This document shows, piece by piece, positions 32,009-48,744 of a DNA stretch of 64,000 nt (the stretch's first letter is position 1; every line of letters starts with the position of its first letter). Location of the stretch: positions 4,638,431 through 4,702,430 of the forward strand of contig JADCRB010000036.1 of assembly GCA_021464245.1 (NCBI GenBank), read 5' to 3'. The translations under genes and the position numbers were made by a program. The DNA comes from Carallia brachiata (lineage: Eukaryota > Streptophyta > Magnoliopsida > Malpighiales > Rhizophoraceae). The notes under the pieces are model-generated. The model did not search any database, was not told where the DNA came from, and saw nothing but the letters and a program-made list of their open reading frames with translations.

Positions 32009-35000
32009 AGGGAAAGAGGTAAACGGTCCTAACTAACAATATGTGGTGATGCTTTTGAAACATGTTAAAGCAATTGCCAATCCTTGATAAAGAGTTCAGG
32101 GCTACGCGGCCTGTCTCCCTGAAATAGTGGGCAGATTAAGGAAAACAGGGTTGCGTGTCTGCTCTCGTTTAGACAACGTGCGGCTCCCTAGTTTTTTTCA
32201 CTTGATAAATTAAATGTTGCCTCCAATTTCTTGATTCTCTATTTTTTGTCAGTTGGTTTCTTCTTTTTGGGATTGGAAGCATTTCCTATGTGTACCATAA
32301 ATCCATGATCTAGGAACGAGGTTGCAGCGTTGCAGATGCTTTTCTACACCTGATGTGAGGGGTGGTGTGGTGGGGTCAGGCCCATTTGTCAATCCTGCTT
32401 TTGGTTGGTTGTAAAGTTGAAAAGAATGTAATTCCGTACATGTATATGAAGCAACTTGCTTAGCTTAATAAATCTTCTTCTGTTCTCCTCCAATAATTGC
32501 TTTCCGTGACCAACATAAGACAGACAGATTGCAACCTTGAATCAATTCCTTTTGATTTTCACTACAAACTTGTATTTTGTACTCTAATTATAATTATAAG
32601 ATCCAGACTGAACAAGGAAGGCACGAATGTAAAAATACGTATACTGACACCTTCAACCGTAGAAGTCGTTTCCTAAAGTCCCTGTCAGTCCAACGTAAGA
32701 AGATTGCATTTTTGTTTTTTATGTACTATACAACGAGAGTAATTATCGTCTCTTGTAAATGTCATTCTTTTTTTAAAAAAATTTGAACTCAAAATTTTTA
32801 TTACAAAAATTTGAATTCTAACAATTAAACTACCTCCTAAGAAACAGAAGATTGCATTTTAATTTTTTGACCATTCATAATAAAAATTAACGGTTAATTA
32901 ATTAATAATTAAAAAAATAAAAAAAATAGATTCATAAATAGCCATTAAAATACATGACGCCTCATGAGTAAATGCCCATTTTTTAAGGCCACAAAATAGC
33001 CAAGTGGGGCAGGCGGGGCTATTGTTTTGATGCATAGTGATGATAAAGGCCCAAGGACAAGATGTTTGATTGATTATATATATTATGGACAGACCGAAAA
33101 GTAGAAAGTCATCGCCATTTGCTTTCTCGTGATTCATTTTTCTGAAAAAAATATGCAGTGTCCTCTGTAACTTTTTTTTTCCCCTTCTTTTTGGTCTATT
33201 TTTTTTTTTTTTATATCATTAAAAGGCCTATTATAAATTATATATAAATTTTTCTTTCATAAATTTCACATCTTTTTTTTTTAAATTAGAATTAAAAATT
33301 TTTATAATATAAATATAAAATCTAATTATTGGAGTGTCTCATTTTCTAATATCAAAAATACTAATTATTTTTGTAATGATAGATGAAATGTATTAACTCG
33401 TATTTATTTATGAGTTAACACCTTAAACAATTTAATTTGGAGAAACTCGTTAATACATCAAACTCGTTTTTTTTTTTTTTTGTTTAAGACTGTTTAGTAT
33501 CTAGCTAATTTGGCTGATTAATTTGGATTGATTTGGGTAGGACCCGAAAAATGATGAAAAATCTGTCAGTAAATATTTAACGCGACTGTATTTTCAGAAC
33601 TCGAACTTAAAATCTCTAATTAAGTGATATCAGACTTTCACCATATCAACAACTACTTTTTCTAAAAAGTGGGGTGCACCAGACCCTTGCTATATTGCAA
33701 GGTATGGAAAACACTAGAGGATCCTTGTAGCAAGTTACTACAATAGACCCTCTGCATAAAAAAATTAATTCAATATCATGTGGGCCATTGGCCCACACGT
33801 CAAATATTAAAATGATAAAAATAAATACTACACTTAATCTTAGTCAAAAGGCCAGGGTATTACCTAGAACTCTTCAATTAGGAGAAACTTGTGTGTTTTC
33901 ATGAGTTGGGCCTTTGGCCCAACCCAAACAATTTCTGCCAGTGCAGAAACTGAAGCGTTAAGTTTTGTCGTTTAAAAGGTCTCTTGCTTCGAAAGAAAAT
34001 TGAAGCAAGAATTTTAACGATTGTCTCGTATATCAACGCAAGACTAGAGTTTGATTATCCTGGGAGTGGGAGGAGACTAGCCTTATATAAGCTCAACATT
34101 ACTCTCTTGAAACTTTGCGGCATATGAATGTGACACATCACTGTTTGCCTTCTCTTTTTTCTTTTTCTTTTTCTTTATTTTTACATCGTAATAGAAACTT
34201 TTTTCCTTCACCCGCTACAAGATTTTCAAAAAAATAAAATAAAATAGTCACGAATAATTTAATATTTTATTGGAGATGAATGTTTAATATTAATATTTCA
34301 GAATTCTTTCCTAAATTATTTATTGGCTGATTAAGATTATTTTATTAGCTGTATACATCAAATCAAATCCTTCACTGATGATTTGTAACTGGCAGAACTC
34401 ATGTAGAAGATACGAAATATTGGTTTACACTATTTGTTCTTTAACAAAATTTTTGTAACAAAATTAAAGTACCTTCTTTTATTACTCTTAATATATTTTC
34501 CTTTAAAATGAATTTAATGGAATGCAGTAAAATGAAACGGAATATAGTCTGTCAATTTTTTAGTAAATAGATATAAATTCAAGTTCGTTTTCCATGTTGA
34601 TCAATTCGATCAACCTAAAATTTCAATTGAAAAAAACGTGCATAACCAAGCATAAGAGGGGGCAATTCACAACATAGACAGGCATCTCATTCTTCGGGAC
34701 AAGGTAGAAATTGGTATGTGTTGTTTGCAGTATAGCTAGGAAACTTTCTTTTCCTTTTTCTTTGTTTTTTTTTTAATATCGGAGAGTATGTTAAGAGTTC
34801 AAACTTTACCTCCATAAACACACATACGAAAATATAAGTTAGTTTAAAAGTTAAAGAAGTAGTTCTTGATTCATGAAATTCACTTTACCCGTAAAATCTC
34901 GAGACGTGAATTCTAAACTAAACTCCCATAAGATTAACTAAACTGGAAAAATGTGGTAGTCAAAGTAGAGATAAGCTAACTCAAATAGGACTTTATCTCA

Positions 35001-35386
35001 AAATTAAAAAAATAAAAAGTGTAAACATATTTCATGGTCTCGGATTCCTAGCATCATCAGTACATTTTAGCAACATCTCTACCTCTTGTTACCTGAGAGG
35101 CTAAGCCCTATATTTCATCATTCAATTATTCTTCACCAAAGAATCCAATCAATAATCTACGAAGCCAATATTACTATGACTATGAAATTTTATGTGAAAG
35201 TCAGGGTATTTGCTATACTTAATTATTTACATTGTTTTGCGTTAGCACACGCATGATCTAGTCAAACTCCTCATAAAAAGCCAATCAATCAATTTAAGAC
35301 CAGAACAAACTTGAAGTCCATGTCAATCATGGGGGGGGCAAGGGGCAAAATTAAGAAAAGTCAGAGCAATAGTATGGGCCAGTGAA
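32009..35386. other. AT-rich spacer between ERF genes C and D
   Basis: No coding gene is seen. Two perfect palindromes containing site II cores lie at 33779-33797 and 33905-33923. The bases just after 32008 are presumably the ERF C 3'UTR. Confidence 0.5.
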
Positions 35387-35393
35387 TATAAAT
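35387..35393 (+). promoter_or_regulatory. Likely TATA box of ERF gene D
   Basis: TATAAAT lies about 200 bases upstream of the ATG at 35592, implying a leader of about 170 bases. Confidence 0.45.
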
Positions 35394-35591
35394 CTCACCG
35401 TCAATCGTTTAATCGCCGGTTCTGCATTCACTGTGAACATTTCCCTTAGATGCTTCCTCATCTTTTTACAGAAAGGGTTCGAACTTGCGAGCCGGATGGT
35501 GGCAGGCCAACGAAGAACATATAGAGAAACAAGAATTTATTAAGGATCCCATTTCCAGGTACTAGATTCATTTCTATTTATTATGTAGAAG

Positions 35592-36365
35592 ATGGCCGAG
35601 AATTTTCTCTTTGAGTACACAAATTTGGAGTTCTCACCTCCATCTCCCTTTGACTTTCCTAATACGTTCTTGTTGGATGAACGTGCACAAGCTCTAAATT
35701 CTAACGATTGCTCGCCATCAAGCCCCGGTGGCTACTCTGGCGAGTTCATTTCTTTTGACGATCCGGTTGTATCATCGAAGGAAACCCAAGAACCAGGAAC
35801 CCTAGCGGAGGACTTCGAATCAAGCGGAGCCGATAACTCGGAGGCACTGAATTTCTCGAGCGAAGTCAAGAACGAATTCGCAGATGGTTTCGTGGCGAAG
35901 AAAGAAAAACCCAGGAAGCAAACGGCGTATAGAGGGGTCAGGAGGCGGCCGTGGGGAAAATACGCGGCGGAAATAAGGGATTCCACAAGAGGGGGTGTGC
36001 GAGTTTGGCTAGGCACATTTGATACAGCTGAGGCGGCGGCTTTAGCTTATGATCAAGCGGCGCTGGCTTTGCAAGGCAGTAAGGCTATCCTCAATTTTCC
36101 ACTTGAGGTAGTGAGCAAATCACTCGCAGAAATCCAATGTGGTTTTGAGGAGGAGTGGCACTTCTCGTCACCGGCTGAGGTGCTAAAGAGGACTCATTAC
36201 AAAGGAAGAAAGCCTAGGATCAGAGTGAAAAATGCAAAGAAAAAATTGGCAAGGCAGCAGCAGCAGCAGCAGCAGCAGGATGTGCTTGTGTTAGAAGATC
36301 TTGGAACCGAATACTTGGAGGAACTTTTGAGCTCCTGTGAAACTGTCCGTCATCATCATCAGTGA
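35592..36365 (+). CDS. ERF transcription factor, group IXc (ERF1/ORA59-like)
   Basis: This intronless gene encodes 257 aa. An acidic, Ser-rich N-terminal half leads to an AP2/ERF domain ([51 protein letters not shown]) at about residues 112-172. The usual ERF contacts are all kept. A basic stretch ([17 protein letters not shown]) and a Gln tract of eight, coded by CAG repeats (36256-36279), follow. The C-terminus has an EDLL-like activation motif ([20 protein letters not shown]), as in ERF1 and ORA59. Those proteins combine ethylene and jasmonate inputs and activate defensin-type genes through GCC boxes. It is the last gene of the ERF cluster. Confidence 0.94.
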   Translation: MAENFLFEYTNLEFSPPSPFDFPNTFLLDERAQALNSNDCSPSSPGGYSGEFISFDDPVVSSKETQEPGTLAEDFESSGADNSEALNFSSEVKNEFADGFVAKKEKPRKQTAYRGVRRRPWGKYAAEIRDSTRGGVRVWLGTFDTAEAAALAYDQAALALQGSKAILNFPLEVVSKSLAEIQCGFEEEWHFSSPAEVLKRTHYKGRKPRIRVKNAKKKLARQQQQQQQQDVLVLEDLGTEYLEELLSSCETVRHHHQ

Positions 36366-39298
36366 ATCGAAACTCCTTCATGGACAATCGTAACTTCTTC
36401 TCGGCCTTTCTTTTCTCTTATTTGTTTCCTTATGTGCCACTTTAATTCCAGCAACTGGATTGCGGCTTCGCCAAACAACAGAAAATAAAGTAAGAAAGAA
36501 GGTAAATAAGATAGATTCGCATTCCTCCCCAATCCCCATATATTTCTTGTAGCTTGTAAATGTCAGTAAAATGTGGAGATTTGCATTTAGTTTCTGTTTC
36601 AATCATTCAGATACTTGTGGTGGATCAAATCAAACTTTGATCTTATTCCATCAAAGGTATGGTTCTCAATGAATTTCTGTTTGATCCATATTAGTTGTCT
36701 CATTAATTTGTCCAGTCTCAATCTGCAAAGAAGATCATGAAATAATGTATTTGGCGTTAATGAATTGACTTCCAGTAAGAAAGAGTTTAAGAGCCCGACA
36801 CTTTTGAGCTTGATAAAATATTTGAAAATTGATAAAGTTAAATTTTAAGTAACAATAATTATAATTTTAATAAAAATATTTTATCACTTAATTTTTTATT
36901 ATTTAAAATATATATACATTATTATTAAAAATTATAAGATTATTACTTTTAAAACAATTTTTTTAAATTAAAAAATCAGCCACTAAACCATGGCTCTTCC
37001 AGTAAATGCTTGATGTATGATGTACTAAAGTTGAAATGACATGGGTATAGTTGAAATGACATAGACATAAGTCTCTTTCATTCATTTTTTTTCTTTCTCA
37101 AATGTGTATGGGATAATGTAATCAGTTTTCATTTTCAGTCTCTAGTCATTTCAGTTTTTTTTGGTCACATCCTGCAATATTATCCTAATTGAATTTGGAC
37201 TCAATTATGGTGGAACTACAGTATAAGTTGGGAGAAAAATAATTCTGCTCCCAATGGAATCCCTTGCCAAAATTTTCTGTTCAAACTCTAAAGCGACCGT
37301 TGAAGAATGACTTCATATATTTGTGGTGGAAGCAAATCAAAGTTATCATGGACGAATTCAAGAGATAAATTGTTGGAAACTTGGAAAATGCAAGGAAGAA
37401 TCTTTTGTATGAAAAAAATTGAGCAATGATATTTATTATGAAAACTGTATAATGAAGTATCTTTGTTCTTATTATTATAAAAAAAAAGTCAATTTAATTT
37501 TTATAACACATTTAAATGAAAAATAAAAAAAAAATTAAATCATACATTTAACAATACAATATTTTTTAATACAATTTTTAAAATATTTTTCATTATCCAT
37601 AAACCTTGGAGACATGTTGATAGCTTTTACATTGCGAAATTTGTGCCAATCTGCAATACACCCTAAAGTTGAACCTAGAAGTCTAGAATCCTTTTGATTT
37701 TAGCCTATAAGTTTAAGTCTTGGACCATTGAGTCAAAGCTTTAGCCTCGTAAGGTATCATTGCATTTAATCAAATATCTAGTCTTGTTGTTGGTGGATTA
37801 TTTGTATTTGTTTTCTATATAAAGATAACAGTTCTTGTTATTTTTGTTTTTTTTTTATATGTATATCTTAATAATGATCTGTAATATATAAATCTATTTT
37901 GTTATTTTTTATCTCCATGTAAACTTCATTATTTATTATGTGATATGTGGTGGAAAATTATGAACTGAGTTATAAAAAAAATGAATAAGTTAAAATATAA
38001 ATACCCTGTACACTACGAGTTACTACAAATAGCAAGTCGGAAAGAAATTTCGAATAACATTAAAGATTATCCCGAAATGAGGGGAGCTTGAAAAGTCAAA
38101 TTAGGATATAAAAGATTGTGTCTGTGTATGCCCAAGATGCATTCTACAGTCCTTAAAGAAAGCCACGGCAATTAAAAATTTAGACTCTAATTTGAGCTTT
38201 TGGGCTGTAACACTAAAAGTGACGTATTGAATTTATGAGAATATCGAGAACTATCATAATTCAATAAACTTATTTTGAACCAAAAAAAATGCACTTCACA
38301 ATAGTCATGCCTTCATGCAAGTAATAGTCAAGAGATAGATTTGTTTTTCTTTTTTAACACAAAATTAACCGTGTGTTTGATAATAGGTTGGAAAAGAAAA
38401 GGAAAAGAAAACACTCAACCCGAGGCATTTTCATTTGTTTAGCAATGAAGAAGAAAACAATTGGAAAGGTATTGGAAAAAAACAAAAGAAACGTGTGTCA
38501 GAGAAGGCAAAAAGAAACAAAAAAAAATATACATGATCGAAATAGCCTCAGTGCATTCAATTAATTATAAGGGTGTTTTTACAATTTTGACAAATTATTT
38601 AACTTTTTTAAGGATATTTTTGTTATTTTATCTATACATTTTTTTTCTTATATTTTTTCATACAATTTAAATATAAAATTTAATTTTTTTATCATTTTTT
38701 TACAACTTTTTTTTCTCACAATTTTCTTTTTCACAACTTTCTTTTTCATTAAAATCTCATAATTCAAATAGACTATAAAGGTGTATCGCAAATATGTTAT
38801 TATCGTACTTATGAGTCGAGATCGAAAATTATTTATTGATATTCTCATTCAATTTTATTTAAAAGAAGATTTACCACTAAAATATTGTTAGATTAAGAGT
38901 GTTAAGAGATAACTTTTTCTATTCAAACAATATTGTCCCTTTCATGACCACATTAATAAGAAAAAAAACTTGGATTTTAAAAGATATCTTAACATTTTCA
39001 CAAATTAATTGCAATTTAAAAAAATGATTGAATGCTATTAACCAGAATAATATGGTTCCAGTTGTTGAGAGAAATCCGAAAGGTCCAGTACTACATTAAC
39101 AGAAACAAAGAGTCTAATTAGTTGGCATCTATCCTCAGATGTTTCCCCTCTTTCCTATTTGTTTTCAGATTATATCACACATTCTTAGCTAACAGATAAT
39201 TAGCTAGAGATAGAATCGCGGATCACGTCTGTTATACTGCTAGGCCGTTAATTCAAGCAACGGTGAGAAAAACTTACCTCTTTCTCTCATGTTTAAAA
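36366..39298. other. AT-rich spacer
   Basis: No recognisable gene is seen. A MITE-like patch may lie near 38370-38780, but its ends are too weak to define. Confidence 0.45.
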
Positions 39299-40256
39299 TA
39301 GAGCTGTAAACGAGTCGAGCTGAGTCGAGATTGACAAGGCTCGGGTGTCAGCTTATATATTAAACGAGTCTAAAAATGATGATCGGTATCAGTATCGTTC
39401 ATGAACAAGCCGAACCTCGAACCGAATCTGTTGTTATCGAGCCGAACTTTCGATTTTTTAATGAACTGTATCATTTAATTTAATAATACAAATAAAACAA
39501 TTAAAATTGAAAAATTTTATTATCATACATAAAATAAAAGGATAAAAACTATTTATTTAAATAAAATTAAATAATTAAAAATAAATATTCAACTTTAATA
39601 TATAAATGTAAATATATGTAATATATAATTTTGAAAATGAGTTTGATAAAATTATTTTTATAACATAATAAATGAGTTTTTTTTAAAATATTATGTAGAC
39701 AAATTCTTAAACGAGTTGTTCATGAGTTTAATTAAATTTATCTTTACTTAAACTCAGTTTATTTATTAAATGAATTTTGAATTTAAACTGATGTATTACT
39801 TATTTAGTTAAACAAATGAGTTTTAGTTAAATTTTTACCAAATTAAGTCATCAAACTTTTAGCGAAAGTATTGACTTACTTACAGTCCTAATCACGTATA
39901 AGTTTTATTCAAATAATTATATATGAAATAAAAGATATAATCCTAAATTGGTAATTATTTATACTAAAGTTAATGATATAATTAAGTATTATTAATATAT
40001 TAATTAAGTTTATAACAATACATATTAAAGAGTTATTGATGATATATTTGTCAGGTTCTAAATGAGTTTTAAACGAGTTATTCACGAGTTTAAACTGAAT
40101 TAAGATTACCCTATTCATGTTCGACTCGTTTATTAAATGAGTTTTATTTTTAAACTCGTGTATCGCTTGTTTAGTAATATGAACGAGGTCGAACCGAGCT
40201 CTTACCTAACCTAATCATTAATTTTTAACAAATATATCAATTTGTTTACAGGCCTA
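39299..40256. mobile_element. hAT-like MITE
   Basis: The left end is TAGAGCTGTAAACGA. The right end, reverse complemented, is TAGGCCTGTAAACAA. Inside both ends are degenerate GAGTCGAGCTGAG / AACGAGTT-type subrepeats. The flanks GTTTAAAA and ATTCAAAG agree at 5 of 8 positions, compatible with a decayed 8-bp duplication. The core is AT-rich and non-coding. Confidence 0.65.
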
Positions 40257-41278
40257 ATTCAAAGGGTGCGTATTCGTTTCTGTTCGTTCTTTAGCCAGTC
40301 CCAAATGGAAAGTTCATTCATACGGATTCCAAATCAACTTCAACTTCCTGAAACCTGCAAGTTCTGATCTGATATTGTAAGGAAAAAAAAAAAAAAAAAC
40401 ACAATAACAACAGCACTGAGAACAGCAACAGAAAGAGAAAGAAAAGAGAGAAAAACAGTGGACGACCTGGGAGGACGGACAGCAAGTAGATTTGACCATG
40501 AATTGTTTAGGAATTTATTGCAAATCACATGATTCACCAACCTTGTTTTGCAAATGGGAGAATCACATAATCAGAATTGCTATACAGGCTTTTCTCAAAA
40601 TAGGTACGTACTCTTTTTTTTGTTTTTTTTTTTCATTCTTGTGTGGAAAAGTAAGAGGCAAAAAAAAACTTTTTAAAAAAAGAAAATTGTTGTCCTAAAC
40701 CCTTTTTCTAATTCAAAAATATATTATTCTCGCTAACATTATTTAGAATTTGGAAATTAAAAAATATATATATATATATAGACACACTAAACTAACCACT
40801 ACAATAATATTCGTAAAATTTTTATAATATTTTATTTAAAATATATACTTGTTAATAAAGAAAAATTTGAAAAAGCAAACCTAGCAACGGCGCGCATCCA
40901 CCACAAGTCCTGTCAGAGACGCGCGTGCGTCATGATAAGGTGGGTGTGGCCCATTCGCGAAAGCGAATTTGGCATGTAGTAGCCGCCGACGATTTGTCCT
41001 GCAGTGTGGCTATGTTTTCAACGTTCCCAAAAAAAACATATATGTCGGTCCGTTCCGTCTGTCTCGTCCAATTGTGTGAGCGTTTTAAATGGGGGAACAA
41101 GACAGCTTTTCTTTTTGAAAAATGACAGTGGGACGCGGAAAAGTTAAATTGAAAATTGAGTAGTTAATTATTATGTATAATATTTATATGTTTATTGTGT
41201 ATTATATTTAATTATAAATTTTATGAATTTTTTAAAATTTTTTGATCTTGTCAATTTAAGATGTGTAATAGTATTAAA
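40257..41278. other. Spacer with a GC-richer island
   Basis: No gene is seen. Positions 40880-41130 are less AT-rich and contain CGCGTG-type motifs, but no coding segment I recognise. An (AT)n run lies near 40763-40780. Confidence 0.4.
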
Positions 41279-41286
41279 GTTTATAT

Positions 41287-42006
41287 CATAGTTATTAAAC
41301 CTGGTCCAATCCGATCGGTCGGACCGGTGACCCAGTGACTCGAGCACTGAGTCAGACCGGTTCGCGTAAACAGTAACCGGGTCATTTGAATAACAAAAAA
41401 TTATTTTTTTTTCACTTTTTACTGTACAAACAGAAAAAATAATTTTTTGGTCAAATAGTAAAAAAATTATAATTTTTTTCCACTTTTTACTGTGTAAACA
41501 GTGAAAATAATTTTTTTTTAATGATAAACAGTATTCAAACAGTAAAAATTATAAATTTTTTTTCCACTTGAACAATAATATTTGTATAATATTTACACAC
41601 TAAAATTTATTTTTTTTAATTTTTTACTGTGTGAATGATAAAAATAATATTTTCAATACTAAATAATATTACACAATATTTTTTTTTTACAACTTAATAA
41701 TTTTTTATTTTTTATAATCTATTTTTCTGTATGCAATAATTTAACATTATTCATATATCAAATAATATGTTACAATTGAGGTTAAAAAATATTTTTTTAA
41801 GAATTTTTATCAAAATTTTGATTAGTATAAACTACTTTTTAATTTTTGAAAATGTAATTATTGTGCTAAATTATACAAAAAAAAATTTATATATGTTATT
41901 TGATATATTCATTTTATTAAGAATTAATAACCCAATGGTTGAACCAATGACCCACTGACTTAGTAGCCTGACCGGATCAGTGTCCGAACCGATTTTAATA
42001 ACTATG
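41287..42006. mobile_element. hAT-like MITE with perfect 8-bp target duplication
   Basis: The terminal inverted repeat is CATAGTTATTAAA at the left, and the reverse complement at the right is CATAGTTATTAAAA. Perfect direct repeats GTTTATAT flank it (41279-41286 and 42007-42014). The subterminal parts are rich in ACCGG/GACCCA motifs and the core is AT-rich. There is no coding capacity. Confidence 0.85.
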
Positions 42007-42014
42007 GTTTATAT

Positions 42015-44944
<2,930 letters not shown>

Positions 44945-44947
44945 TTA

Positions 44948-45173
44948 CACTTTGTTTAGTAAATCAAAAAAAATAAAAATTAAAAAAAATTATTTTTATT
45001 TATTTATTTAATTATTTATTTATTATTAATTTAAATAATTAATTTTTATTTTTTCTCTCATAAATTATTACTTATGTTCTTTCTCATAATTTTTTAATTA
45101 TTACTTTTTATTAATTATAATATTATTATTACTGTATTATTTTTCTTTTTTCATTCACTTTCTAAACAAAGTA
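44948..45173. mobile_element. PIF/Harbinger-like MITE with TTA target duplication
   Basis: The ends CACTTTGTTTAG and CTAAACAAAGTA are inverted and flanked by TTA on both sides (44945-44947 and 45174-45176). The core is AT-only sequence. It is related in layout to the element at 52907, whose ends share a TTTGTTTAG/CTGTTTG pattern. Confidence 0.65.
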
Positions 45174-45176
45174 TTA

Positions 45177-45774
45177 ACATGTGTATAATTTTTTTCAATT
45201 TGACCTATTAAAAGAAAAGTCTAGTTAGAAATTCCCTAATACTACATATTACATGTAAGTGTGTAAGAAAAGTTTTAAATGAATTTTGACTAAAAAAAAT
45301 TAAATAGAATTCACTTTTATGTGATGTAAAATTGGGCAGTTGTTACACTGAATAAAAATTGAGTAAATACAGTAAAAACGGTATGTCTAACTTTATTATT
45401 TTGTATTTGGAATAAAGAAAAAATAAAACAAAAAGAATGAAAGAAATTTTTCTTTCTCATTTTCCTCCCAAAAATTTTGTGAAAGATTTGGAGAGAAAAA
45501 TCTTTAAGAATTTTTCACTTAATTATTTCTCATCCACACACTTCCTCCAACATCTCCTAAGCAAAAGAAAATTCAAATCAAGTAGTGCACTTTGTTCTTT
45601 TTGTCCTAACTTTTTCTTTCTCCCACTTTTTCCTCTCTTAAACGCTGTGGATGGCTGCGAGCATGGTCCCGTTGCCACTCTCCAATTGGCTCAAGCAACC
45701 TTTTATTGTTTATAAATTGTTTGAATTCGTGTACCACGGAATTCAGTTCTCAGTACCTTGAAGGGGAATTAATG
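45177..45774. other. Spacer
   Basis: No gene is recognised. The frame 45437-45715(+) has no motifs of a known family. Confidence 0.45.
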
Positions 45775-46150
45775 AAGGGGACTCGGACCGGTCAAAATTA
45801 AAAAAAATTAGTGGTCTGAGCCGATTTTGATAAATTTTGAAGGGTGACTCGGATTAGTCAAAATCGGAAAAAATCAGTCAAGAATCGGTAAAAATCGGTG
45901 AAAATCGGACCGGTTGAACCGGTCTAATAAAATTAAAAAATTCATAAATTACAATTTGACCACAAATGTTATTTAAATTATAATTTAAGTATTAACTTTA
46001 ATTTAAAAGTTCAATTTAGTCCTAAATCTATTAAAAATTTCAATTTCATCCTTAAAATTAGAAAAATTAATATTTAATCACTATTTATAAATATTATTTT
46101 TATAATTACTTTTATACACATATAATATATTAAATACCGGTTCAAATTAA
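45775..46150. mobile_element. Truncated copy of the hAT-like MITE seen at 58445
   Basis: The block AATCGGACCGGTTGAACCGG and the following AT-rich stretch (ATTAATATTTAATCACTATT) match the element at 58445-59066. The copy stops after ATACCGGTT and has no recognisable right end, so it is truncated or heavily decayed. Confidence 0.65.
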
Positions 46151-48734
46151 AAAATAAATAAATTATTAAATTAATTATATATATTTTGTATGTTATAAAT
46201 TATATAATTGTATGATAATATCCTAATCCATTTATGTATGATTAAGCTGGAAATTAATCAATATAAACACGAGAATTAATGCCGAATACAACGTACGTGG
46301 AGAACCTTTTTTTTGGGTTGGAGTCGTCGGCTCGGTTGGTATTGTGGCTGGGTCTGTCAACATCTTTGAACAAACTTTTTTATTACGATTTACGGCAAAG
46401 TCGATGAGATGCTTTAGTTTTAGGCCCAGAAAAATCATTATTCCAGTGTGACAAGGTGACCTTCTATATTCTTTCCCATGTAAACAAAAGGAGCTGTGAC
46501 AATACTTGTGAGCGTTGACCTTTGATGAACTAAAAAGAAAAGAAAATTTTCACAGCCTAAAGTTTGAAAAAAAAAATTTTGACAAAAAGTAACGGAAATA
46601 ATAATTTCCATGTAATAACTCTAAAATTTTTATTCTTCACGTCTGATTGAGTAATTAAATTTTGAGAAATGATATATTAAGGAGGTGGGAATGGATAAGG
46701 TGTAGACAGAGTTAACTATTATACATATTATTAGTAAGTTTGTTACTCATTAAATTTAATTGTAAGTTTCATAAATTTTTAGATTATTTTTATTTTTATA
46801 ACTTATAATATGTAAAACTACTAAAATTTATATATAACAGACTTATGAAAAATATGTACAGGAGATAACTTCGTATCTTCCAATAACCGTTAAAATTTAG
46901 ATTTACAACTTTGGCACATATTGCGTCCAAAAAATTCAGACAAATTGTATCACTATCAGGGCTTGCACAAATTGTCCAGCCCGAAGACGAGCGCCTTTGA
47001 AGGAACCTTTGTGAACATCTGACTAGAACAAGTTATCATTTAAATTAGTCTTGACATTGAAATTTGTAGTATAGGGATTAGGAACGTATTCTATGTTCGC
47101 ATGATCGCTACTTTCTTTGACCATGCGGAAGACGCGTCTCTTGGATCACTAGCATCTCAATTATTGCTCTGTAATTTAGAATTTATTTATCGTAATTAAG
47201 GGGATACTCTTACAATTAGGAACCTTACACGGAAGTTTTAGATTCAAAAATTGGGGAGGGATGTAAAATTAAAAAGAATAAATGGGAGAGTCAGACGTTC
47301 ATGTGATTGCTTTACTTCATGCTTAATTTCAGTTGGATTTGGTGCGTTGGACTAGCGGATTTAGTGGCAGAAGGTTTAGCTCTATCACTCTGTCCCCTGC
47401 ACACAAGCCGCCCAGTGAAGAAAAACAAGCCACCTGCTTTAGGCCCTGATTGACAAATTTCCAATGGAAAAGGAGAGGAAAATAAGAGGAGAATAGAAAT
47501 TTTTTTATTTTTTTATTTATTTTTTATTAGTCTAAATAATTATTTTTTATTTTTTTTTCACAAATTATTATTTATTTTTTTTATAACTTTTTAATCATTA
47601 ATTTTTATCAATTATAACATTATTATTATTATAATATTTTTTATTTCTTTTTTTTATTATTCACTTTTTATTTAAATTCTCACTACCCAATCGCAACAGT
47701 TTACCTAATTTAAAAGTAGGCGTTCAAACCTGACTTTCCACTATCTCTCTCTTTAGTTGTATAAAACTTCCCTTTTTTTTCCAAAAAAAAAAAAAAAAAA
47801 ACCCTTGGAATCCAAAACAAAAAAGATCAGAAAGGAAATTAAAGAATCAAATGTAGACCGCTAAATTGAAGTATCACGGCAATTAATACCTTTTTTTGGG
47901 CCGCATATTGAGCTGTCCCCCCCCCCCCCCAGTATCCTCTTTCTTTTTTTGACATGAAGTATCCTCTTTCTTTTTGGGGGAGATTATTGTGAGGATTTAA
48001 TTTTAATCAATTATTTGAACACCTTGGCGGGTCTTAGTTGAATTACCACCACCAGAAAACGAATAAAAAGGTCCGTCCAAGTTCAATCTGACATAGATAA
48101 ATAGTAGTACCCTATGATTGCTGATACTGTTCATATACCCAACAAGGCCTAGCTAGCGGATTCTAGGTCATAGCATTTTCCCTCCACATTAACATTTATT
48201 TTGAGTCCTTCTCAAAAAAAAAAAAAAAAATTTGGAGTCAACCATGAATAGCCAATCAAAGGTGGCCACCTCGATTGGGTGTCCTCAGTGGACAAGATAA
48301 TGGAGCAAGGACGCGAATTATCGTCATCCTCGCATCAGGGGAAGCGAAGACTTGGTCAAGGAAATCCCTCCTAGCGAAGGCATTGACGATGACCCTATTA
48401 AAGTCTCTTATCATTTTATTTTTTTTAAATTACGTAAATATATAGTAATAAATAAAATATCAAACATGTAAAAATTTAAATTATTAAATTATAAAAAATA
48501 TATTAAATTTTAAAAAATAATAAATTAATTATATATTTTTAATTTATTGTGTGATTATATAGGAGTTCTCATTATTATTTTCTACTCAAACTACTTGCAG
48601 TCAATGCCACCCGAAAAATACGCATCCCGATTCCTGCGTTAAAGCAAGCTCACATGTTTTGACAAATGGGTCTTTACGCTCGTCCAAGTCCAATATCTCT
48701 TACGCCATGCTAACACAATAAATGTGATGGGGAT
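46151..48734. other. AT-rich spacer
   Basis: No gene is recognised. There is a C run at about 47918-47930. A possible decayed MITE at about 47445-47700 has a core resembling the element at 44948, but its ends are not clear. Confidence 0.4.
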
Positions 48735-48744
48735 TCATGAGACG

